NCBI RefSeq assembly: GCF_014201825.1
Contig: NZ_JACHFJ010000002.1
Span: 1-64,000, forward strand
Direction of reading: 5' to 3'
Source: Acidocella aromatica
GTDB lineage: Bacteria; Pseudomonadota; Alphaproteobacteria; Acetobacterales; Acetobacteraceae
Length of the DNA stretch: 64,000 nucleotides
A program made the position numbers and the translations under genes. Positions 54,870-64,000 of the stretch are shown in pieces. Under the pieces are notes generated by a model that was not told the origin of the DNA, did not search any database, and was given only the letters and a program-made list of their open reading frames with translations. Position 1 is the stretch's first letter; every line of letters begins with the position of its first letter.

Positions 54870-55757
54870 ATGGCTGAGATTACCGCCGCCCTGGTGAAGG
54901 AACTGCGCGACACGACTGGCGCGGGCATGATGGATTGCAAGAAGGCGCTGACCGAGACCAATGGCGACAAGGAAGCCGCCATCGACTGGCTGCGCAAGAA
55001 GGGCCTGGCCGCCGCCGCAAAGAAGTCCGGCCGCGTGGCTGCCGAGGGGCTGGTGGGTGTCGCCCTGGGCGCTGGCAAGGTCGCCATGGTCGAGGTGAAC
55101 TCCGAGACCGACTTCGTCGCTCGTAACGAGGCCTTCCAGAACTATGTCGAGACCGTCGCCAAGGTCGCGCTCGAAGTGGGCGAGGACGTGGAGGCCCTGA
55201 AGGCCGCCGCCTATCCCGGCACCGGCCGCACCGTGGCCGAAGAGGCCGTGAACCTGGTCGCCACCATCGGCGAGAACATGAATGTGCGCCGCGTCGCCGT
55301 CATTTCCGCCCCGGTTGTTGGCACCTACATCCACGGCGCGCTGAAGCCGGGCCTGGGCAAGATCGGCGTGATTGTCGGCCTGACCGGCGCTGACGAGCAG
55401 CTGGCCCGCCAAATTGGCATGCATGTGGCCGCCACCCGCCCGGACGCGCTGTCCGTCGCCGAGGTGGACCCCGCCGCTCTGGAGCGCGAGAAGAACGTGC
55501 TGATGGATCAGGCCCGCGCCTCCGGCAAGCCGGAAGCCATCATCGAGAAGATGGTCGAAGGCCGCGTGAAGAAGTACTACGAGGACGTGGTGCTGCTCGA
55601 GCAGGTCTGGGTGCATGACGGCGAGAGCAAGGTGAAGGACGTTGTGAAGAAGGCTGGCGCCGAGCTGACCCGCTTCGTGCGCTTCACCTTGGGCGAGGGC
55701 ATTGAGAAGGAAGTCACGGACTTCGCGGCCGAAGTGGCGGCTGCGGCCGGGGTTTAA
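54870..55757 (+). CDS. tsf: Elongation factor Ts
   Basis: The 295-residue nucleotide-exchange factor for EF-Tu has the N-terminal UBA-like module with [15 protein letters not shown] and the core [22 protein letters not shown] precedes ATG 54870. A hairpin after the stop may reduce readthrough into pyrH. Confidence 0.98.
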   Translation: MAEITAALVKELRDTTGAGMMDCKKALTETNGDKEAAIDWLRKKGLAAAAKKSGRVAAEGLVGVALGAGKVAMVEVNSETDFVARNEAFQNYVETVAKVALEVGEDVEALKAAAYPGTGRTVAEEAVNLVATIGENMNVRRVAVISAPVVGTYIHGALKPGLGKIGVIVGLTGADEQLARQIGMHVAATRPDALSVAEVDPAALEREKNVLMDQARASGKPEAIIEKMVEGRVKKYYEDVVLLEQVWVHDGESKVKDVVKKAGAELTRFVRFTLGEGIEKEVTDFAAEVAAAAGV

Positions 55758-55783
55758 CCCGTCCTTCAACTAGACTAAACCAG

Positions 55784-55817
55784 GGGCGGTTCGGGCATTT
55801 TGCTGGAACCGCCCTTT
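55784..55817 (+). terminator. Hairpin between tsf and pyrH
   Basis: GGGCGGTTC (55784-55792) pairs with GAACCGCCC (55806-55814), then TTT. The short T-run suggests partial termination. Confidence 0.65.
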
Positions 55818-55886
55818 GTGTGCGATCATTCCGCGCCAGACCCGATTCGGGGTGGCCTGGACTGTGAATCGCCCACCAAGAACTGT

Positions 55887-56627
55887 ATGAGCGAGGCCAT
55901 GAACCCGATTCCCATCTATAAGCGTGTGCTGCTGAAGGTTTCCGGCGAGGCCCTGATGGGCAATCGCGATTACGGGTTAGATACCGATACCGTGAATGCC
56001 ATCGCCTCTGATGTGCGCGATGTGGTGGCCATGGGCGTGGAAGTCTGCCTGGTCATCGGCGGCGGCAATATCTTCCGTGGCGTGGCCGGAGCGGCGGCGG
56101 GCATGGATCGTGCCCAGGCCGACTACATGGGCATGCTCGCCACCGTGATGAACGCGCTGGGCATGCAGAGCGCGCTGGAGAAGAAGAATGTGCCGACTCG
56201 GGTGCAGTCCGCCATCCCCATGGAGTCGGTCTGCGAGCCCTATATTCGCCGCCGCGCCATGCGGCACATGGAAAAGGGCAGGGTGGTGATCTTCGCCGCC
56301 GGCACCGGCAACCCGTTCTTCACCACAGACACCGCTGCCGCCCTCCGCGCCGCCGAGATGAACTGCGACGCAATGCTCAAGGGCACCCAGGTGGACGGCG
56401 TGTACTCCGCCGACCCGCGCAAGGTGAGCAATGCCGAGCGCTACGAGGAACTGACCTATCTAGACGTACTGGCGCGCGACCTGAACGTGATGGATGCCTC
56501 CGCCATCTCGCTCTCACGCGAGAACCACCTGCCGATCATCGTTTTCAACATCCATGCGCCGGGGGCGTTCGCCGCCGTCATGCGCGGCGAGGGCCGCTTC
56601 ACCCGGATCACGGAACCGCAGGCTTAA
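55887..56627 (+). CDS. pyrH: Uridylate kinase
   Basis: The 246-residue UMP kinase has [25 protein letters not shown] and [14 protein letters not shown]. It makes UDP and is a hexamer regulated by GTP and UTP. ATG 55887 or 55899 ([10 protein letters not shown]) are both possible; the second has GAGCGAGG closer upstream. Confidence 0.95.
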   Translation: MSEAMNPIPIYKRVLLKVSGEALMGNRDYGLDTDTVNAIASDVRDVVAMGVEVCLVIGGGNIFRGVAGAAAGMDRAQADYMGMLATVMNALGMQSALEKKNVPTRVQSAIPMESVCEPYIRRRAMRHMEKGRVVIFAAGTGNPFFTTDTAAALRAAEMNCDAMLKGTQVDGVYSADPRKVSNAERYEELTYLDVLARDLNVMDASAISLSRENHLPIIVFNIHAPGAFAAVMRGEGRFTRITEPQA

Positions 56628-56639
56628 GGAATACCAAGA

Positions 56640-57203
56640 ATGGCTGATTTCGCTGACATCAAATCCGATCTCACCCGCCGCATGGATGGCGCGCTGGACG
56701 CGCTGAAGCGCGAGTTCGGCGGCCTGCGCACGGGCCGCGCTTCTCCGGCCCTGCTGGAGCCGGTGAAGGTCGAGTGCTACGGCTCGCTGATGCCGATCAA
56801 CCAGGTTGCCACCATCGCGGTGCCGGAAGCCCGCATGATCACCGTCCAGGTGTGGGACCGCTCCATGATCAATTCCGTGGTCGCCGCCGTGCGTGATTGC
56901 GGGCTGGGGCTGAACCCGCAGCCCGATGGCCAGCTCATCCGCGTGCCGCTGCCGGTGCTCACCGAGGAGCGCCGTATCGAGCTGGTGAAGGCCGCAAATA
57001 AATACGCCGAGGGTGCGCGCATCGCCGTGCGCGGCGTGCGCCGCGACGGCATGGAGCAACTTAAGGCGCTGCTGAAGAAGTCCGAGATCTCGGAAGACGA
57101 GGAGCGCAACCACGCCGACGAGGTGCAGAAGCTCACCGACGGCTACATCAAGCGCATCGACGACGCCTTCGCCGAGAAGGAAAAGGACATCCGCCAAGTC
57201 TGA
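56640..57203 (+). CDS. frr: Ribosome recycling factor
   Basis: The 187-residue tRNA-shaped protein has LRTGRASPALLEPVKVECYG and the C-terminal helix region VRGVRRDGMEQLKAL. With EF-G it splits post-termination ribosomes. It is 12 bp after pyrH; its TGA overlaps the uppS start. Confidence 0.97.
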   Translation: MADFADIKSDLTRRMDGALDALKREFGGLRTGRASPALLEPVKVECYGSLMPINQVATIAVPEARMITVQVWDRSMINSVVAAVRDCGLGLNPQPDGQLIRVPLPVLTEERRIELVKAANKYAEGARIAVRGVRRDGMEQLKALLKKSEISEDEERNHADEVQKLTDGYIKRIDDAFAEKEKDIRQV

Positions 57204-57913
57204 TGTCTGGCTCCGCATCTCATCCCATCCCGCGCCATGTCGCCGTTATTATGGACGGCAATGGCCGCTGGGCGGCTGCCCGGGGCTTGCCGCGCGTCGC
57301 CGGGCACCGGGAAGGTGCCAAGGCCGTGCGCCGCATCATCGAGGCGGCGATCGACCTTGGGGTGAGCTATCTCACGCTCTTCGCCTTCTCCTCGGAGAAC
57401 TGGCGGCGGCCGGCCGAGGAGGTGACCGATCTCACCTTTCTGCTGAAGCATTACCTGCGCGGCGAACTGAACGAGATGCATGAGCAGGGCGTGCAGCTGA
57501 AGGTGATCGGCGAGCGGGAGCGCTTCGGCCCCAATCTGGCCGGTGAGTTGGAGACGGCCGAGACGAAAACCGCAGCCAATACCAAGCTGACGCTGGTGAT
57601 GGCGCTCTCCTATGGCGGACGAGCGGATATCGTGGCCGCTGCCCGCCGGGCAATGCAGGCCGGGGTGCAGCCGGAGGAGCTAACCGAGCAGGTATTCGCC
57701 GGCTTCCTCTCTACCGCCGGTATCCCGGATCCCGATCTGCTGATCCGCACCTCGGGCGAGGAGCGTATCTCCAACTTCCTGCTCTGGCAGCTTGCCTATG
57801 CCGAGCTGGTTTTTACTCCTGTGTTGTGGCCCGATTTTGGCCCCAAGGACTTTGCAGAGGCGTTGAGTGAATATGCCAAGAGGGAGCGGCGCTTTGGTGC
57901 ACGCCCTGTCTGA
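57203..57913 (+). CDS. uppS: Undecaprenyl diphosphate synthase
   Basis: The 236-residue cis-prenyltransferase has VAVIMDGNGRWAAARGL with the catalytic Asp and LLIRTSGEERISNFLLWQ near the C-terminus. It makes the lipid carrier for cell-wall sugars. It overlaps frr by one base and cdsA by up to 41 bp. Confidence 0.97.
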   Translation: MSGSASHPIPRHVAVIMDGNGRWAAARGLPRVAGHREGAKAVRRIIEAAIDLGVSYLTLFAFSSENWRRPAEEVTDLTFLLKHYLRGELNEMHEQGVQLKVIGERERFGPNLAGELETAETKTAANTKLTLVMALSYGGRADIVAAARRAMQAGVQPEELTEQVFAGFLSTAGIPDPDLLIRTSGEERISNFLLWQLAYAELVFTPVLWPDFGPKDFAEALSEYAKRERRFGARPV

Positions 57914-58712
57914 CGTGCCGCGCAAGGCGGCAAACAACCGTTGGTCCGACCTTTCAGTCCGCGCCGCCTCGGCGCTGGTGCTGGGGCCGGTGGCACTGTT
58001 TTGCGTCTGGCATGGCGGGGTGGCCTGGGCGGGGCTGATCCTCGTCGCCATGGCCGGGCTGGGCTGGGAGTGGGGGCAGCTGGCGGGCGTCGCCAAGCCG
58101 GTGGCGCTCACCGCGCTGATGGCCGTGCTCTGGGCCTATGGCATGCTGTTCGGTCTCGGCGGTGCGCTGTTGAATGTCATCTGGGTTACCGGGCTGATCT
58201 GGTATTTGTATAAAAGCCGGTTCGCGGGCCTCGGCGTGCCTTATGCGGCCATTGGCGGGTTGTGCCTGCTGTGGCTGCGGCTGCGCCCCGAGGCTGGGTT
58301 GGCGGATACGGCGTTTCTCGTGCTGGTGGTCTGGGGCACCGATATCGGTGCCTATGCCGTCGGGCGGCTGCTTGGCGGGCCGAAGCTGGCGCCAAAAATT
58401 TCGCCCGGCAAAACTTGGAGCGGCTCGGCCGGCGGGTTGCTGATCGGTGCCGGTGCTGGCGCGATGCTGGCCCTGTGGTTGCGGGAAGCACCCGCGCAGG
58501 CCTTTGCCGCCGGGTTGGTGCTGAGCCTGTGTGCCCAGGCCGGGGATTTGCTGGAAAGCGCGATCAAGCGCAGACTGGGCGTTAAGGATTCCGGCCGTAC
58601 GATCCCCGGTCACGGGGGGCTGTTCGACCGGCTGGATGGATTTCTTGCGGCGGGGCCGGTGGCGGCACTGCTGGCATTCTGCGTACATGGAGGCGTGCCA
58701 TTATGGGGGTAA
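57873..58712 (+). CDS. cdsA: Phosphatidate cytidylyltransferase
   Basis: The 279-residue inner-membrane enzyme makes CDP-diacylglycerol. It has about seven helices and the signature near the C-terminus: SAIKRRLGVKDSGRTIPGHG followed by GLFDRLDG, plus ISPGKTWSGSAGG. Starts at ATG 57873 or GTG 57897 both lie inside the end of uppS; the ribosome site AGGGAG favours the second slightly. It overlaps dxr by 10 bp. Confidence 0.94.
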   Translation: MPRGSGALVHALSDVPRKAANNRWSDLSVRAASALVLGPVALFCVWHGGVAWAGLILVAMAGLGWEWGQLAGVAKPVALTALMAVLWAYGMLFGLGGALLNVIWVTGLIWYLYKSRFAGLGVPYAAIGGLCLLWLRLRPEAGLADTAFLVLVVWGTDIGAYAVGRLLGGPKLAPKISPGKTWSGSAGGLLIGAGAGAMLALWLREAPAQAFAAGLVLSLCAQAGDLLESAIKRRLGVKDSGRTIPGHGGLFDRLDGFLAAGPVAALLAFCVHGGVPLWG

Positions 58713-59866
58713 AGCGGCTAACAATCCTCGGGTCCACTGGCAGCGTCGGGACACAGACGCTTGATCTGGTGGCGGAAAATCCAGAGGCTTATGCCGTCTG
58801 TGCCCTGATTGGCGGGCGTAACGTGACGCTGCTGGCGGAGCAGGCGAAGCAGTTCCGGCCTGAGGTCACCGTCATCTCCGACGAATCGCTACTTGGCGAG
58901 TTGCGCGACGCCCTGTCCGGCACCGGTCTGGCCTGTGCCGCCGGGCGCGAGGCGGTGCTGGAAGCCGCTGGCCGCCCCGTGGACTGGACCATGGCGGCCA
59001 TTACCGGCGTGGCGGGTCTGGAGCCGACGCTGGCGGCGGTGAAGCATGGCGGCACCATCGCGTTTGCCAATAAAGAGGCGCTGGTCTCGGCGGGAGATAT
59101 TTTTCTCCGCGCCGTGAAGGCGGCGGACGCCACGCTGTTGCCGGTTGATTCCGAGCATAACGCCATTTTTCAGGCGATGGCCGACGGCAATACCAAGGCC
59201 ATCGACAAGATTGTGCTCACCGCCTCGGGCGGGCCGTTCCGCAGCCACACGCTGGAGGAGATGCGCGGCATCACCCGCGAGGCGGCGTTGCGACATCCAG
59301 TGTGGTCGATGGGCGCGAAGATCTCCATCGACAGTGCGACGATGTTCAATAAAGGCCTCGAAGTGATTGAGGCCGCAAGACTTTTTGAACTACCCTCGGA
59401 GCAGATCGAGGTGCTGGTGCATCCGCAGTCGATCGTCCACGGTATGGTTTATTACGCCGATGGCTCGGTCCTGGCGCAACTCGGCTCGCCCGATATGCGC
59501 GTGCCCATCGCCCATGCTCTGGCTTGGCCCTCGCGCATCGCCACCCAGTCGCCGAGGCTCGACCTCGTGGCGGCGGCGAAGCTGGAATTCCAGGCCCCGG
59601 ACGAGGTGCGTTTCCCGGCGTTGCGTCTGGCGCGCGAGGCGTTGACGGCGGGCCACGGCGCGCCGACGGTGCTGAACGCGGCCAACGAGATCGCCGTGGC
59701 GGCGTTCCTGGAGAACCGGATCGGGTTCCTGGACATCGCCCGAATCGTCGAGACGGTGATGACCAAGTTCGGCGCACCGCCGACGGATGACCTTGCCGCC
59801 GTGCTGCTGCTGGACGAAGCCGCCCGGGCCGCCGCCACGGCGCTCGCCGGCGCAAGGGCCGCCTAG
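58703..59866 (+). CDS. dxr: 1-deoxy-D-xylulose 5-phosphate reductoisomerase
   Basis: The 387-residue enzyme makes methylerythritol phosphate with NADPH, the first committed step of the MEP isoprenoid route. Motifs are LGSTGSVGTQTLDLV, IAFANKEALVSAG and PVDSEHNAIFQ with metal Asp and Glu. GGAGG lies ten bases before ATG 58703, inside cdsA. Its product path feeds UppS in the same operon. Confidence 0.97.
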   Translation: MGVKRLTILGSTGSVGTQTLDLVAENPEAYAVCALIGGRNVTLLAEQAKQFRPEVTVISDESLLGELRDALSGTGLACAAGREAVLEAAGRPVDWTMAAITGVAGLEPTLAAVKHGGTIAFANKEALVSAGDIFLRAVKAADATLLPVDSEHNAIFQAMADGNTKAIDKIVLTASGGPFRSHTLEEMRGITREAALRHPVWSMGAKISIDSATMFNKGLEVIEAARLFELPSEQIEVLVHPQSIVHGMVYYADGSVLAQLGSPDMRVPIAHALAWPSRIATQSPRLDLVAAAKLEFQAPDEVRFPALRLAREALTAGHGAPTVLNAANEIAVAAFLENRIGFLDIARIVETVMTKFGAPPTDDLAAVLLLDEAARAAATALAGARAA

Positions 59867-59869
59867 CCC

Positions 59870-60949
59870 ATGTGGGACACGCTGCGAACCGGCCTGGCCT
59901 TCGCTGTCGATATCGGCGTGCTGATCTTCGTACATGAGCTGGGGCATTATCTCGCCGCCCGCAGCCAGGGGGTGACGGTGGAGGTCTTCTCCATCGGCTT
60001 CGGCCCGGCCATGGCCAAATGGACGGCGCGCTCCGGCACGGTGTGGCAGGTCTGCGCCCTGCCGCTCGGCGGCTATGTGAAGATGCAGGGCTGGGGCGAA
60101 TCGGAGGATACCGCACTCAAGACGCCCGGCTCCTTCGCCGGTGCCTCGCTGGCCTCGCGCGCGTTCATTGTCGCGGCTGGGCCGCTGGCCAATTTGCTGC
60201 TGGCCTTCGTGTTGTTCTCCGGGCTGTATATGGCCGTCGGGCGGGTCGTCACCCAGCCGGTGCTCTCCGAGATCCAGCCCAACTCCCCCGCGGCGGCGGC
60301 GAATCTACAGCCGGGCGACAGGGTGCTGGATATCGGCGGCACCGCCATCTCCGATTTCAGCCAGCTCCAGCAGATCGTGGCGGAACACCCAGACACGGTG
60401 CTGGATTTCACCATCGCGCGTGGCGACACGCAGTTCACTGAACCTGTGCAACTCGGCTCCGTCTCGGCGGAGGGCGAAACCGCCGGGCGGCTTGGCGTCA
60501 TCGGCAAGCAGTCGCAGTTGCAGCGCTATAGCCCGCCTGCCGCCATCGTCGCGGGCGGGCAGGAGACAGTTTCGCAGATTCGTGGCTGGTTCTCCATGCT
60601 CGGGCAACTGGCGGTGCATCACCAGGGGCTGAAGGATCTGGCCGGGCCGCTGGGCATCATCCAGATCACCGGCGAGGCGGCGGCGCTGGGCTTCGTTACC
60701 TTCGTTAATCTCGTCGCCATCATTTCCATCAATCTCGGTCTGGTGAACCTGATCCCGATTCCGGTGCTCGATGGCGGGCATTTGCTCTCCTACGTGGTGG
60801 AGGCCGTGCTGCGCCGCCCGCTCTCGGCGGCAGTGCGGGAAGGGGCGATGCGCTTTGGCGCCGCCATTCTGCTCCTGCTGATCCTGTTCGTGACGTTTAA
60901 CGATTTAACGCGGCTGGGAACGGTCGCCTGGTTCTCGCATTTACTTTAG
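59870..60949 (+). CDS. rseP: Site-2 intramembrane protease RseP
   Basis: The 359-residue zinc protease has HELGH in the first helix (LIFVHELGHYLAARSQG), FGPAMAKWTARSGTVW after it, one PDZ domain (residues about 125-200: SEIQPNSPAAAANLQPGD) and the second motif NLIPIPVLDGGHLL. Alphaproteobacterial RseP is usually this short, one-PDZ form. It cleaves anti-sigma factors or remnant signal peptides. It is 3 bp after dxr. Confidence 0.95.
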   Translation: MWDTLRTGLAFAVDIGVLIFVHELGHYLAARSQGVTVEVFSIGFGPAMAKWTARSGTVWQVCALPLGGYVKMQGWGESEDTALKTPGSFAGASLASRAFIVAAGPLANLLLAFVLFSGLYMAVGRVVTQPVLSEIQPNSPAAAANLQPGDRVLDIGGTAISDFSQLQQIVAEHPDTVLDFTIARGDTQFTEPVQLGSVSAEGETAGRLGVIGKQSQLQRYSPPAAIVAGGQETVSQIRGWFSMLGQLAVHHQGLKDLAGPLGIIQITGEAAALGFVTFVNLVAIISINLGLVNLIPIPVLDGGHLLSYVVEAVLRRPLSAAVREGAMRFGAAILLLLILFVTFNDLTRLGTVAWFSHLL

Positions 60950-61064
60950 GGAAACGCGAGGGGCGGGCCTTGCGCACCTTGCCCGGAGGCGTTTCGCATG
61001 CCAAACGCCCGAGACAGAAGATTCCCCCGGCGCGCCGGGCTTTGATTGGTTTGGGAGATATCGA

Positions 61065-63437
61065 TTGCTTAAGCCGCGCTCCGTCCTTCTGGCATCCGTC
61101 TGCCTGCTGCCGGCTTTGCTGGCGCCGAGCCCGAACTGTGTCGCGAGGGCGCAGGTGGCGCCCGCCGCAGTGCCGGCTGGCGGGGTGATCCAGGCCATCG
61201 ATGTCTCCGGTAACCACCGTATCGATAGCTCGACCATCACATCCTACATGGTGGTGCAGGTGGGCGATCGGTTCGACCCTCAGCGCATCAATGAGTCGCT
61301 GAAGACCCTGTACGCCACCGGGCTGTTCAAAACGGTGAACATCACGCGCGACGGCAGCACCCTGAACGTGAACGTGGTTGAGAACCCGACGGTCAACCAA
61401 GTGCTGTTCGCCGGCAACAAGACCGTGGAGGACAAGGACGCCAAGGCCGCGATCAGCCTGAAGCCGCGCTCGGTGTTCACGCTTCAGGCGGTGGAGGCGG
61501 ACCGGCAGGCGATCCTGGGCCTGTATGCCAAGAAGGGGCATTACAACGCCACCGTCACGCCGAAGATCATCGAGCTGCCGGATAACCGCGTGAACGTGGT
61601 GTTCAACTGCACCGACGGCAGCGAGACCACCGTCAGCCAAATCACCTTCATCGGCAATAACAGCTTCAGCCAGGGCACCCTGAAGGATGTCGTCTCCACG
61701 CGCGAATCCGCTTGGTGGCGGTTCTTCTCCAGCTCGGATGAGTACAGTGCCGAACGTATCCAGTACGACGAGTACCTGCTGCACAAGTTCTACCTGCACA
61801 AGGGGTACGCGGACTTCCAGATCCTCAGCGCCAATGCAAATCTGAGCCCGGACCGCAAGTCGTTCTATCTGACCTACATCGTCTCCGAGGGGCCGCGTTA
61901 CAAGGTGGGTTCCGTTACCGTCACCTCCAACATCCGCACGCTCACCAGCAAGGAGCTGCGCGGGCTGGTGCCGCTCTCGGCTGGGGATTGGTTCGACGGC
62001 GACGCGCTGCAGGAAGGCGTCGACGCGCTGAACAAACGCGCCCTCGACCTTGGCTACGCCTTCGCCCAGGTGAACCCGCAGGTGCATACCGATCCCACGA
62101 CCAAGAAGATCGATATCACCCTCAACGTGGTCAATGGGCCGCATGTTTACATCCAGCGCATCGACATCACCGGCAACACCCGTACCGAGGATAAGGTCAT
62201 CCGCCGCGAGCTGACCGTGGCCGAGGGCGATGCCTACAACCAGAGCAAGATCGACGACTCCACCCGCCACCTGAAGAATCTCGGGTTCTTCAAGGACGAA
62301 AAGTTCTCCACGAGCCCCGGCACCACGCAGCAGCAGGTTGTGCTCAACACCCAGGTTACCGAGCAGGCCACCGGCCAGTTCTCGCTGGGCGGCGGTTACT
62401 CCTCCAGCCTTGGGGCGCTGCTCAATACCGGCCTCAGCCAGAACAACTTCATCGGCACCGGCGTCAACGCCTCCGTCAACGCGATGATCGCCCAGCGTGG
62501 CACGCAGATTAACCTTGGTGTCACCGACCCGTATTTCCTCGACCGCAACTTGATCGCGGGCGTGGACATCTTCCGTACGGTCACGGACTCCTACACTGGT
62601 ACCGGGCAGTCCTACTCCTATGCCGAAAGCAGCATGGGCGCCGATGTCCGCCTTGGTTACCGCTTCAACGATTACGTGAGCCAGAACTTTACCTATACGT
62701 TCAGCCGCCGCGATCTTTACAATATCCCGACGACGAGCAGCGCCAACATCTACCTGCAGAACGAGCAGGGCGTGACCACCTTGTCGCAGCTCAGCCAGAC
62801 GCTAAGCTTCGATTACGTGGATGACGACCAGCACCCCACCTCCGGCCTGCTGCTGCGTCTCACCACTGATTTCGCCGGTGCGGGCGGGTCGGCCAAGTAC
62901 GTCCGCTTCAGCCCGGATGTCGCCTATTACATCCCGCTCGAACATGTGTTCGGCAACAAGGCCTGGGTGATGAAGCTCTCCGGTACGGCCGGTTATCTCG
63001 CGGAGATAGAGGGCTACAAGACCAAAATCCAGGACAACTTCTTCCTTGGTGGCGACAATCTGCGCGGCTTCGCCGATGGCGGCGTCGGCCCCTATGCCGA
63101 GCCAGTCACGGTGGGCGGCGTGCAGAAGAGCTACGGCGGCCAGATCGGCGGCCGATATATGTGGACGGCGTCGGCGGAAATGCATTTCCCGCTGCCCGTT
63201 TCGCCCGATCTCGGCGTCTCCGGCTTCGCGTTTGTCGATGCCGGTTCGCTCTGGGGCGCGCGCGCGGTCCAGGGTTATCCGCTGCTCGATTATTCGGGAC
63301 CGCGTGTCTCCGCGGGTGTCGGTGTGTCCTGGAACACCCCGTTCGGCCTGATCAACCTCTCTTTGGCGGACCCGTTTATCAAGAAGCCGGGTGACCAGAC
63401 CCAGCAATTCCGCATTTCCTTCGGAACGCAGTTCTAA
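61065..63437 (+). CDS. bamA: Outer-membrane assembly factor BamA
   Basis: The 790-residue protein has a signal peptide (to about residue 30), five POTRA domains (residues about 40-440, starting IQAIDVSGNHRIDSSTI) and a 16-strand barrel with the conserved DNLRGFADGGVGP loop and a C-terminal RISFGTQF ending in Phe. It inserts beta-barrel proteins into the outer membrane. The start is TTG 61065 with GGGAG eight bases upstream. The rseP-bamA-skp order is standard. Confidence 0.96.
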   Translation: MLKPRSVLLASVCLLPALLAPSPNCVARAQVAPAAVPAGGVIQAIDVSGNHRIDSSTITSYMVVQVGDRFDPQRINESLKTLYATGLFKTVNITRDGSTLNVNVVENPTVNQVLFAGNKTVEDKDAKAAISLKPRSVFTLQAVEADRQAILGLYAKKGHYNATVTPKIIELPDNRVNVVFNCTDGSETTVSQITFIGNNSFSQGTLKDVVSTRESAWWRFFSSSDEYSAERIQYDEYLLHKFYLHKGYADFQILSANANLSPDRKSFYLTYIVSEGPRYKVGSVTVTSNIRTLTSKELRGLVPLSAGDWFDGDALQEGVDALNKRALDLGYAFAQVNPQVHTDPTTKKIDITLNVVNGPHVYIQRIDITGNTRTEDKVIRRELTVAEGDAYNQSKIDDSTRHLKNLGFFKDEKFSTSPGTTQQQVVLNTQVTEQATGQFSLGGGYSSSLGALLNTGLSQNNFIGTGVNASVNAMIAQRGTQINLGVTDPYFLDRNLIAGVDIFRTVTDSYTGTGQSYSYAESSMGADVRLGYRFNDYVSQNFTYTFSRRDLYNIPTTSSANIYLQNEQGVTTLSQLSQTLSFDYVDDDQHPTSGLLLRLTTDFAGAGGSAKYVRFSPDVAYYIPLEHVFGNKAWVMKLSGTAGYLAEIEGYKTKIQDNFFLGGDNLRGFADGGVGPYAEPVTVGGVQKSYGGQIGGRYMWTASAEMHFPLPVSPDLGVSGFAFVDAGSLWGARAVQGYPLLDYSGPRVSAGVGVSWNTPFGLINLSLADPFIKKPGDQTQQFRISFGTQF

Positions 63438-63461
63438 TTCTTTTTGCTACGAGGTTTCTCC

Positions 63462-64000
63462 GTGTCACGTTTTTCCCGCTACTCCATCGTTCTGCCGTTC
63501 TTGACCTTCGGCATCGCCCCGGCGGCGCATGCGCAGTCGTCCTCGGGCTATTTCATCCCGCCCAGCGCCCAGCAGCAGAGCGCTCCGGCTGCGCCCGCGC
63601 CGAAGCCCGCCCCTGCGCCGCAGGTCCAGGCCGCGCAGCCCCAGCCGCAGCAGCCGCAAGTGCCCAACCTGCCGGCCCTGCCGCCCGAGCCCGCGCCGCC
63701 GACGGCCGTGATCGGCGTGCTCTCCGTGCCGGAAGTGATGCAGAAATCCACCGCCGCCCAGGGCGTGCAGGCCGAAATCCAGAAGCGTCAGGCCGAGCTC
63801 GGCAAGGAAGCCCAGGCGGCCCGCACCAAGATCGAAGCCGAGCAGCAGGCCATTCTGGCGCAGCGCGGCAAGGTTTCCGACGCTCAGCTCGAAGCCAAGG
63901 AGCAGGCGCTGCGTGATGAGATCGCTGCCACGCAGACCAAGTTCCAGCAGAAGAACCAAGCCATCCAGAACTCCGGCCAGCAGGCGCTGGGGCAGGTTGA
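63462..64000 (+). CDS. skp: OmpH/Skp-family periplasmic chaperone (partial)
   Basis: The gene runs off the window after about 179 codons. The GTG start at 63462 has GAGG upstream. A signal peptide (cleavage near AHAQ) is followed by a Pro/Ala/Gln-rich insertion of about 65 residues, unusual for Skp, then VIGVLSVPEVMQKSTAAQGV and a long coiled coil rich in Gln, Ala, Glu and Lys, typical of OmpH/Skp tentacles. It escorts outer-membrane proteins to BamA, encoded just upstream. Confidence 0.88.
   Translation, partial: MSRFSRYSIVLPFLTFGIAPAAHAQSSSGYFIPPSAQQQSAPAAPAPKPAPAPQVQAAQPQPQQPQVPNLPALPPEPAPPTAVIGVLSVPEVMQKSTAAQGVQAEIQKRQAELGKEAQAARTKIEAEQQAILAQRGKVSDAQLEAKEQALRDEIAATQTKFQQKNQAIQNSGQQALGQV

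Noticed and set aside
53901-55769. A 622-codon antisense frame over rpsB and tsf
   Set aside because: Same codon-bias artefact; the sense genes are certain.

Overview
The window is high-GC alphaproteobacterial chromosome. Gene content and order (ppx-rlmE-guaB; yebC-ruvCAB-ybgC-tolQRAB; rpsB-tsf-pyrH-frr-uppS-cdsA-dxr-rseP-bamA-skp; ccmAB; cydDC) and an FnrL-type regulator point to the Acetobacteraceae, perhaps an Acidocella/Acidiphilium-like acidophile. The family assignment is inference from gene order and protein character; no search was run.

Positions 228-18888 are an integrated, decayed prophage-like island of about 18.7 kb. It is bounded by an 18-bp direct repeat that is the 3' end of tRNA-Gln(CUG), with its tyrosine integrase next to the tRNA. 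Near-identical 23-bp motifs lie about 75 bp inside each end and are candidate integrase arm sites. The cargo is T7-like in flavour but far from a whole phage: a gp2.5-like ssDNA-binding protein, an SF2-type helicase, a virion lytic transglycosylase, a 1025-residue internal-virion-like protein, and Rha/KilAC and BRO antirepressors. No capsid, portal, terminase, tail or RNA polymerase gene is seen. The island also carries a serine recombinase, three small proteins with HEPN-like R...H motifs (MltR-like, DUF4145-like and one unnamed), a putative zinc protein, a lipoprotein and membrane proteins.

The island has visible scars. A 317-bp internally deleted IS21-family derivative with a 7-bp target duplication cut the last 17 codons from the ssDNA-binding protein gene; the lost tail is still readable in frame beyond it. 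Two antirepressor genes are joined tail to tail into chimeras. A structured 75-bp repeat with T7-promoter-like cores sits beside the helicase gene.

Positions 18960-41681 hold housekeeping genes: exopolyphosphatase, 23S rRNA methyltransferase, IMP dehydrogenase, an ABC exporter pair, panC, cydDC, a heat-shock hsp20 with an RpoH promoter and probable RNA thermometer, a membrane glycosyltransferase, prfB with its programmed frameshift, PBP1A, an amidase, tRNA-Pro, an MFS carrier, a CPBP protease, an FnrL-type regulator with its own FNR box, a CBS-BON protein with another, and ccmAB. Positions 42334-64000 hold acnA, two identical tRNA-Val genes, yebC-ruvCAB, the tol genes (without pal), ompW with a near-consensus FNR box, and the translation/isoprenoid/outer-membrane biogenesis cluster, ending inside an OmpH/Skp-like gene.
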